NCBI GenBank assembly: GCA_028701945.1
Contig: JAQVPT010000056.1
Location: 1-14,879, forward strand
Source: Bacteroidales bacterium
Lineage (GTDB): Bacteria; Bacteroidota; Bacteroidia; Bacteroidales; ML635J-15
Direction of reading: 5' to 3'
DNA: 14,879 bases
Shown: piece after piece, positions 7,596 through 12,485 of the stretch
Numbering within the stretch: position 1 is the stretch's first letter
Layout: every line of letters starts with the position of its first letter
Position numbers and translations under genes: made by a program
Notes under the pieces: generated by a model
Databases searched by the model: none
Told to the model about the DNA's origin: nothing
The model's input: only the letters and a program-made list of their open reading frames with translations

Positions 7596-7861
7596 CGGCG
7601 GGCGTGAATATGTAATCGATAGTCAACAGCGAGCTGATAAACTGATTACCGATTAACTCTGCTAGGAGCTCACGTCCGAAGTGAGTAAACCAACAACCCG
7701 TTTTCTTGCAAAGACACAAAAAGTGGTGGTTTTAACTGCACTGAGTTCGTAAACTCGGTTCTTGCAGACACCATGTAACCACAAAGTTAATTGTGTACTG
7801 CTGTCATCGGCGTATTTAAAGCTTTTACTGCAACGACCTGCAAATAGTTGAACGCCCCCCG
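7596..7861. other. Unclassified GC-richer block with closing stem and hairpins; candidate structured RNA
   Basis: GC is about 45% by hand count, against about 12% just upstream. The ends pair: 7596-7605 with 7852-7861, nine of ten positions with one C-C mismatch. Inside are GTAATC/GATTAC (7612-7617, 7644-7649) enclosing AGT/ACT and CAG-CGAG-CTG. There is a CTCAC-GTCCGAA-GTGAG hairpin (7669-7685). A strong nested hairpin (7736-7767) has CTGCA/TGCAG outside and CTGAGTT-CGTA-AACTCGG inside, itself enclosed by GTGGT/ACCAC (7723-7727, 7778-7782). I do not find the hallmark sequences of RNase P RNA, tmRNA, SRP RNA or a group II intron domain V on either strand. It could be an RNA gene, a palindromic mobile element or a remnant. 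The strand cannot be decided. Confidence 0.4.
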
Positions 7862-8171
7862 TTTTGCGAACTAAATTCTAAAGTCCTCTATAATTTGATG
7901 TTTCTATGTTTATTTATTGTCGTGGAAAACAGTCCATTCTTACCGGCTGTAATGTTTTATAACATGGCGTTGTCAATAGTCTTGGATTGTTGTGTCTAAT
8001 ACCAATATGACATTAAATTTGTATAATAACTATTTGCATGCTACTTTGTTAATGTTTTTTTGCTGAAACGGTAGTGTTCATTTGGTTCGAGAACTTGAGT
8101 TAGTAAAACCTTTTAACTTTTTGCATTTAATAAGTTATCACATTATAGCATTTTGATTACTTCAAATATGT
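7862..8171. other. Gene-free stretch before the beta-barrel gene
   Basis: No convincing gene. It contains a small ATGTT-TTAT-AACAT hairpin (7952-7965) and a 33-codon reading frame (7898-7999) that I do not accept as a gene. It may belong to the same element as the structured block to its left. Confidence 0.4.
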
Positions 8172-8179
8172 TAATTTTG
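8172..8179 (+). promoter_or_regulatory. Bacteroidota-type promoter for the beta-barrel gene
   Basis: TAATTTTG is an exact TAnnTTTG match 20 bases before the ATG at 8200. A TTTTG at 8151-8155, 16 bases upstream, may serve as the -33 element. Confidence 0.55.
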
Positions 8180-8199
8180 CTACAACGAAATTTTTTACC

Positions 8200-9069
8200 A
8201 TGCGATTTTTTCTAACAATATTATTTATTTTAGGATTATACACGATGTCATTTTCGCAATATAATCCTGATGCTGAGGATGAGCCAGAATTCAAATCACA
8301 TTATAAACTAAACGATATCAGTATTCATTATTCAGGTGCTATTTTTAATTTTAATTCATCATACCTAGACCACATTCACGAGATTTCAAATTTTCAATCG
8401 CCTATTTGGCCAAACTCTGACTCAACGACTATACACAATAATCGCTCAGAAATTTATTCGAGACTTAACTTTCAAAAACAATTAATTGATGAAAATTCGA
8501 GTTTTTATGGAAATTTCTCACTCGGTTTATGTGTCGCGACAGGTAGCAGACTTGATGCAGCATACAAGACAGATTATCATTCATTTACAGACTCTGCCGT
8601 TTTTAATTCAGAAAATGTTACCAATCTTGACACAACAATAATTTTACAACAAGAATTTCAACATAAATCGACAGAAGTAGGAATAGATATAACTTACACT
8701 ATAAGTTCGTCTCCAAAACCAACCCTAAGAGGAGAAGTTGGATTAGGTTTTACTGGACTTTACGGCATACTTGATAAAATGATTTTTACCAATTCTAAAT
8801 CGAGCAATATAGGATATGTCGACCAGTATAGCCGCAAACAAAACATAAATGACTTAACGAGAACTGACGAAAAATTGGCTGCAAATTCACAATTAATACT
8901 AAAACTTTATGTCCCGCTAATTATATCATACAAACTAAACCGCTCAGGAGCATTTGCACTATCTACGATGATAAGCGGAGGTGTTGAGTTTCAAAAACCT
9001 AATGGCGGAAACTTTTATGCATACCCATATTTTACAATCGGAATTGGTGCAAGGTATAGGTTTAAATAA
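8200..9069 (+). CDS. Predicted outer-membrane beta-barrel protein, function unknown
   Basis: A 289-residue exported protein that I do not recognise at family level. Residues 1-19 are a signal peptide (MRFFLTILFILGLYTMSFSQ, likely cleaved before or after the Gln). The mature part has many alternating strand-like segments: SRLNFQKQ, SFYGNFSLGLCVATG, STEVGIDITYTIS, TLRGEVGLGFTGLYG, LILKLYVPLIISYKL and a terminal YFTIGIGARYRFK. The last ends in the aromatic pattern typical of barrel C-terminal strands. Porin-like barrels of this size have about ten to twelve strands. It is transcribed from its own promoter and converges, with a 23-base gap, on the PorK/PorN-like operon. That proximity suggests, but does not prove, a shared envelope function. 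Confidence 0.7.
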   Translation: MRFFLTILFILGLYTMSFSQYNPDAEDEPEFKSHYKLNDISIHYSGAIFNFNSSYLDHIHEISNFQSPIWPNSDSTTIHNNRSEIYSRLNFQKQLIDENSSFYGNFSLGLCVATGSRLDAAYKTDYHSFTDSAVFNSENVTNLDTTIILQQEFQHKSTEVGIDITYTISSSPKPTLRGEVGLGFTGLYGILDKMIFTNSKSSNIGYVDQYSRKQNINDLTRTDEKLAANSQLILKLYVPLIISYKLNRSGAFALSTMISGGVEFQKPNGGNFYAYPYFTIGIGARYRFK

Positions 9070-9092
9070 AAATCGAAATACCATTAAGCTTT

Positions 9093-10094
9093 TTACAATC
9101 TTGAATAATTTGAAATTATGAGTTTATTCTCCACATGAATAATTTCAAAAAGTATCCTAAAATTCTCGTCCTGATACTTATTTGTATTGGACGCAGCATC
9201 TTTATAAAAATCGGTTTCAATATCAATTAAACCTAAATAATCAGATGTTAGTTGATATTCTCCACAAATTTGTTTTGAAAAATTCTGAAAAAAGAAAATA
9301 TCAGATAAATTACTAATCGCAAAATCATCATTTGTCAGTTGTGTCTTCATTTTTGCAAAATATGGAACTAATTTTGGAAAATAGAACCAATTTTGATCAG
9401 ACACCTCTCCTGTCGTTGTATTTTTAAACACTGGACAAATAAATATAATTCGCGACTCCATCATTTGAACATCTCGATCAAAAACATATTCTTCAGTAAA
9501 CTTAAATGCAATCAATTTCAGATTATCAAAATCATCAATCTGCATAAGACCCGACTTGTAAGATTCAAATATCGCAAAAACAAGAAAATCATCAGAAGCT
9601 TTGTTATCTTTTAATACTTGTAAAAACTCTCCATTTGGAAACCATTCTAAGTTTTCAGTTGCCAACACATTGCAGATTACTTTTTTACTATACAACACTG
9701 AATTTTCACGAATATGGCGATAACTATAATAATCTTGTTCATTTTTTTCTGGGGAATATTTACATCCGTCCAATAATTTCAATGATTCGTCCAATTGTAA
9801 TTGAGGGTATAATTGCTCAAAAACAAAGTTATTCACATATTTTCTCTTTAAGACCAGATTTCCAGAAGCATCCCAAAAACTCCAATCTCCAATTCGTTGA
9901 TTATCAAGGTATTTACCTTGAACGCTCTTTGTTCCGTCTTTGTAGTATTCAATAAATTCACCACCTAATTTATTATTTAACAAACTATACGACATGCTAT
10001 AATATTCACAATCATAAGTTTTTACATCCTCCTGACAAAAAGTAGTAGAGGCTAACAAAATGATAAACAGAACATCTAGTAATATTAATTTCAT
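9093..10094 (-). CDS. MORN-repeat plus GldN/PorN-like secreted protein
   Basis: A 333-residue exported protein in two parts. After a signal peptide (residues 1-20, ILLASTTFCQ), residues 44-87 carry a MORN/YwqK-like repeat pair (EYYKDGTKSVQGKY, GDWSFWDASGNLVLKRKY). Residues about 125-325 resemble GldN/PorN, a periplasmic ring protein of type IX secretion and gliding. Matching landmarks are ENSVLYSKKVICNVL, EFLQVLKDN, FKFTEEYVFDRDVQMMESRIIFICPV (198-222) and the later NWFYFPKLVPYFA (235-247). The central F-D-R-x-V-x-x-x-x-x-R-I-I-x-I-x-P-V pattern is the family's hallmark. GldN proteins do not normally carry MORN repeats. It lies 12 bases behind the FGE-fold gene, the same order and pairing as PorK with PorN. 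It is clearly divergent, so a secretion role is inferred only. Confidence 0.75.
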   Translation of the reverse strand: MKLILLDVLFIILLASTTFCQEDVKTYDCEYYSMSYSLLNNKLGGEFIEYYKDGTKSVQGKYLDNQRIGDWSFWDASGNLVLKRKYVNNFVFEQLYPQLQLDESLKLLDGCKYSPEKNEQDYYSYRHIRENSVLYSKKVICNVLATENLEWFPNGEFLQVLKDNKASDDFLVFAIFESYKSGLMQIDDFDNLKLIAFKFTEEYVFDRDVQMMESRIIFICPVFKNTTTGEVSDQNWFYFPKLVPYFAKMKTQLTNDDFAISNLSDIFFFQNFSKQICGEYQLTSDYLGLIDIETDFYKDAASNTNKYQDENFRILFEIIHVENKLIISNYSRL

Positions 10095-10106
10095 TTTTAA
10101 AATTTA

Positions 10107-10895
10107 TTAGAGATCAAAATACTTCATATATTTCTCATTTCGTTTCACAGGCACTTTTACAATTCTGAAAGCTGTATAAACTGCACCCTCATCAGACATA
10201 AGATAGTTTCCGCCATTAAGAAATGTGTGTTGTGTAAAACGGTAATTACTTCCAATAATTCTTTTTCGTCTAAGATGTCCAGAGTCATCAGATTTATGAT
10301 AATAAATGCGATCAAAATGGAAAACATCCTCATAAATTTTCGGTGAAATTATAGTTTCATCCACAGTGCAATACAATAAGTCTGAATAGGTTTTATTCAT
10401 ATCATTAGCAATATGATTTTTATCTAAATATTGATAAGCCGACAACCATTCAGACGTAAGCGGTAAACGATAATAAGATTGCTCATCCTCAGATTTATTA
10501 TCGTTTAAAGTTTTCCACCGACAAAAAGCCAAAGCACTTTCCCAGCTTACCCCAACAACAGGATATTGTTCATATTTCACATCTTGAAGATAATCAGAAT
10601 ACGTTTTATCGCAAAATGAAATTATCGAATCAGGTAAATATTTAATATAAAACAATTCAGTAGAGTCTCGATTTATATCATTTAAAAACTCTTTATACTC
10701 ACCTAAAGTAATAAAATTAGACATTTCTATTTCTGGGACTGTTGCGAAAAATTCAAAATCATAATAACTATATCCTAACAAATTAAAACTCTGCTGAGGA
10801 ATCTTTATAAAATTCTGAGCTGCTGCAATATATGATAAACATACACTTAAAATTAAGGTGATAAATAAATTAAATCTTACCATTTTCAGTTTCAT
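10107..10895 (-). CDS. Short FGE-sulfatase-fold, GldK/PorK-like exported protein
   Basis: A 262-residue protein with a signal peptide (hydrophobic FITLILSVCLSYI, cleavage near AAA|Q at 26-27). An FGE-sulfatase (SUMF1-like) fold follows. Visible landmarks are EMSNFITLGEYKEFLND (57-73), YPVVGVSWESALAFCRWK (111-128), YRLPLTSEWLSAY (142-154) and TAFRIV (241-246). These correspond to the E-V-T-x-x-x-Y, P-V-x-x-V-S-W-x-x-A-x-x-F/Y-C-x-W, R-L-P-T-E-x-E-W and G-F-R motifs. The pattern resembles GldK/GldJ/PorK, which use the fold structurally, rather than true formylglycine-generating enzymes. PorK/GldK are much longer, and are lipoproteins; here LSVC is a poor lipobox. The ATG at 10895 overlaps a tiny upstream ORF as ATGA; an internal ATG at 10883 is an alternative start. 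It is followed by the GldN-like gene. Confidence 0.75.
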   Translation of the reverse strand: MKLKMVRFNLFITLILSVCLSYIAAAQNFIKIPQQSFNLLGYSYYDFEFFATVPEIEMSNFITLGEYKEFLNDINRDSTELFYIKYLPDSIISFCDKTYSDYLQDVKYEQYPVVGVSWESALAFCRWKTLNDNKSEDEQSYYRLPLTSEWLSAYQYLDKNHIANDMNKTYSDLLYCTVDETIISPKIYEDVFHFDRIYYHKSDDSGHLRRKRIIGSNYRFTQHTFLNGGNYLMSDEGAVYTAFRIVKVPVKRNEKYMKYFDL

Positions 10896-10975
10896 AATAA
10901 TCTTAAATTTTCTAAAACATTACAACTAAATAAAACTATTAAAATTCCAGACGCAATATGAAATAATCGTTTCAT
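10892..10975 (-). CDS. Candidate 27-residue lipoprotein heading the PorK/PorN-like operon
   Basis: A short frame encodes 27 residues. It has a basic start (MKRLFH), a hydrophobic stretch (IASGILIVLF) and a lipobox-like LFSC with Cys18 and nine residues after it (NVLENLRLL). Its TGA overlaps the ATG of the FGE-fold gene in an ATGA arrangement, the form used for translational coupling. If real, signal peptidase II would leave a ten-residue lipopeptide. The companion FGE-fold protein lacks a good lipobox although PorK/GldK are lipoproteins, so the small product might supply the lipid anchor. It could equally be a leader peptide, or chance: a frame this short is weak evidence. A CATATTTG at 10973-10980, read on the plus strand, overlaps its start; no clean -7 box is seen. 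Confidence 0.4.
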   Translation of the reverse strand: MKRLFHIASGILIVLFSCNVLENLRLL

Positions 10976-11147
10976 ATTTGTTTATGTTTAAATTAATAAA
11001 TATTTATCAATGTAAAAATACGATATTTATTTTCAAATATGATAAAAACCTTTGTTTATTTTAATTAAAATTAATCTAAGTACATGACAAAAATTTAACA
11101 ATATCTATTTCTGTTTGATATTTCACAATCTGCTTTTCTCGTTACTG
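10976..11147. other. AT-rich upstream region of the PorK/PorN-like operon
   Basis: No gene. It probably contains the operon promoter on the minus strand; CAAATATG at 11034-11041 reads CATATTTG on the minus strand, one base off TAnnTTTG. It forms an inverted pair with CATATTTG at 10973-10980. Confidence 0.35.
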
Positions 11148-11197
11148 CCACAATTTGGTTTTCGACCACAATCTGGTTTTCGAGTAACTCGAAAACC
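11148..11197. repeat. 18-bp tandem repeat running into a perfect 10-bp hairpin
   Basis: Two adjacent 18-bp copies (11148-11165 and 11166-11183) differ by one T/C. Both contain GGTTTTCGA. The second copy is also the left arm of a perfect hairpin, GGTTTTCGAG-TAA-CTCGAAAACC (11175-11197). The hairpin could terminate transcription poorly, as no T run follows, or mark the edge of the repeat region. Confidence 0.8.
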
Positions 11198-11364
11198 AAT
11201 ACTTGTGAGCAAATATAACACCTAACGTGCTGAATAGTAGAGTTTTATGCAAGGCTTTTAGCATTGCTTATTAATGATGAATTGTTAATAAGTGATTAGT
11301 TTATAATTGACTAATAATTTTTGCCATGTACTAAATTTGTAGAAAAAAAATCAGAAATGTTTAT

Positions 11365-11594
11365 GTCCTACGGACGGACAAAACAGAGAGTTAATTGTTG
11401 TTTTTTATTGACATTGAAGTCCTACGGACTACAAAACAAAAATTGTATGCTAAAGTTTTAGATTTACAAAACCGTATTTGTTTTTGTCTATTGACACATT
11501 ATTAAAGTTTTAGATTTGTAAACTGTTTCTTTTGTCCGTAGGACATATATGTCAATAAAAAAACATACTCCTTAGTAAACTTTGCCCATAGGGC
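11365..11594. repeat. GTCC-type short palindromes in unit 1 (REP-like)
   Basis: GTCCTACGGAC occurs at 11365-11375 and 11419-11429, its reverse complement GTCCGTAGGAC at 11534-11544, and the related GCCCATAGGGC at 11584-11594. Each is a four-pair stem with a three-base loop. All recur 443 bases later. Similar palindromes in other bacteria are REP sequences mobilised by RAYT transposases; no such gene is in this window. Confidence 0.8.
11401..11562. repeat. Long inverted repeat inside repeat unit 1
   Basis: Arms at 11401-11429 and 11534-11562 are reverse complements except for a four-base middle segment. Each has TTTTTTATTGACAT at the outer side and GTCCTACGGAC at the inner side. The 104-base spacer holds a direct repeat TAAAGTTTTAGATTT (11451-11465, 11503-11517). 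The whole arrangement recurs 443 bases later (11844-12005). Confidence 0.9.
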
Positions 11595-12221
11595 ATAAAC
11601 TTGTGAGCAAAAGTTTTATTTCACCCTTAGTCCTTTGGGTTTATAACTAAAAATAGAAAAACACCTAACGTGCTGAATGGTAGAGTTTTATAAAAGGCTT
11701 CTAACATTGCTTATTAATGATGAATTGTTAATAAGTGATTAGTTTATAATTGACTAATAATTTTTGCCATGTACTAAATTTGTAGAAAAAAAATCAGAAA
11801 TGTTTATGTCCTACGGACGGACAAAACAGAGAGTTAATTGTTGTTTTTTATTGACATTGAAGTCCTACGGACTACAAAACAAAAATTGTATGCTAAAGTT
11901 TTAGATTTACAAAACCGTATTTGTTTTTGTCTATTGACACATTATTAAAGTTTTAGATTTGTAAACTGTTTCTTTTGTCCGTAGGACATATATGTCAATA
12001 AAAAAACATACTCCTTAGTAAACTTTGCCCATAGGGCATAAACTTGTGAGCAAAAGTTTTATTTCACCCTTAGTCCTTTGGGTTTATAACTAAAAATAGA
12101 AAAACACCTAACGTGCTGAATGGTAGAGTTTTATAAAAGGCTTCTAACATTGCTTATTAATGATGAATTGTTAATAAGTGATTAGTTTATAATTGACTAA
12201 TAATTTTTGTCATGTACTAAA

Positions 12222-12485
12222 AAATTTATTATGAATTATTTTTGTGGCAAATGCAAGTAACTTAAATTATTGAATAGGTATATATTTCTCTTTAATTTAG
12301 TGAGATTTATTAATGTAGGGTAATTAATAACGAACATAAACAATTTTTATTATCTACGATAAGCACACTACACAACACGCCATTTTGTCATCTTTCCATA
12401 TACTACAAGCGACATATTGGCATGTTCAAGCAAATGGTTCAAGAATTGAGTATATACAATTGACAATAAAAAAACTAACAAAAAC
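12222..12485 (+). other. Gene-free leader region of clpB
   Basis: No gene or clear operator; I see no CIRCE element (TTAGCACTC, nine bases, GAGTGCTAA). TATTTTTG at 12237-12244 matches the TAnnTTTG -7 box, but lies about 240 bases before the clpB ATG and directly after the repeat array. A GTTCAAG heptamer occurs twice around 12425-12447. Confidence 0.35.

Larger units (their letters stand above)
11217..12221. repeat. Tandem array of a 443-bp repeat, two full units and a partial third
   Basis: The marker AACACCTAACGTGCTGAAT begins at 11217, 11660 and 12103, a period of exactly 443 both times. Unit 1 (11217-11659) and unit 2 (11660-12102) differ only at a few positions within the first 50 bases and look identical after that. 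The third copy follows unit 2's version and stops matching after CATGTACTAAA (12221). No reading frame of note is present. Each full unit contains several GTCC-type hairpins and a 29-bp inverted pair. This is DNA of non-coding, palindrome-rich type that has recently duplicated. Confidence 0.95.

Noticed and set aside
7596..7861. RNase P RNA, tmRNA or SRP RNA
   Set aside because: Neither strand shows the conserved RNase P core (GAGGAAAGTC-like), the tmRNA ends, or the GGAAGG-type SRP loop.
7898..7999. 33-residue ORF on the plus strand
   Set aside because: Short, cysteine-rich and without a start signal, domain or coupling to a neighbour; probably a chance frame in the element at 7596-8171.
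9393..9955. Two plus-strand ORFs of 73 and 106 residues
   Set aside because: Both are antisense to the MORN/GldN-like gene, which has a signal peptide and family motifs.
10107..10895. True formylglycine-generating enzyme
   Set aside because: No sulfatase gene nearby, short length, and the FGE active-site cysteine arrangement is not evident; the pattern fits structural GldK/PorK-type proteins.
11217..11236. attC-like site of an integron (ACCTAAC fits RYYYAAC)
   Set aside because: No matching GTTRRRY partner follows at a suitable distance, the repeat is not spaced by gene cassettes, and there is no integrase.
11217..12221. CRISPR array
   Set aside because: The repeat unit is 443 bp and contiguous, with no short repeats separated by unique spacers and no cas genes.
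12460..12465. TTGACA as a sigma-70 -35 element for clpB
   Set aside because: It is only about 20 bases from the ATG with no -10 in place, and Bacteroidota use a different promoter consensus.
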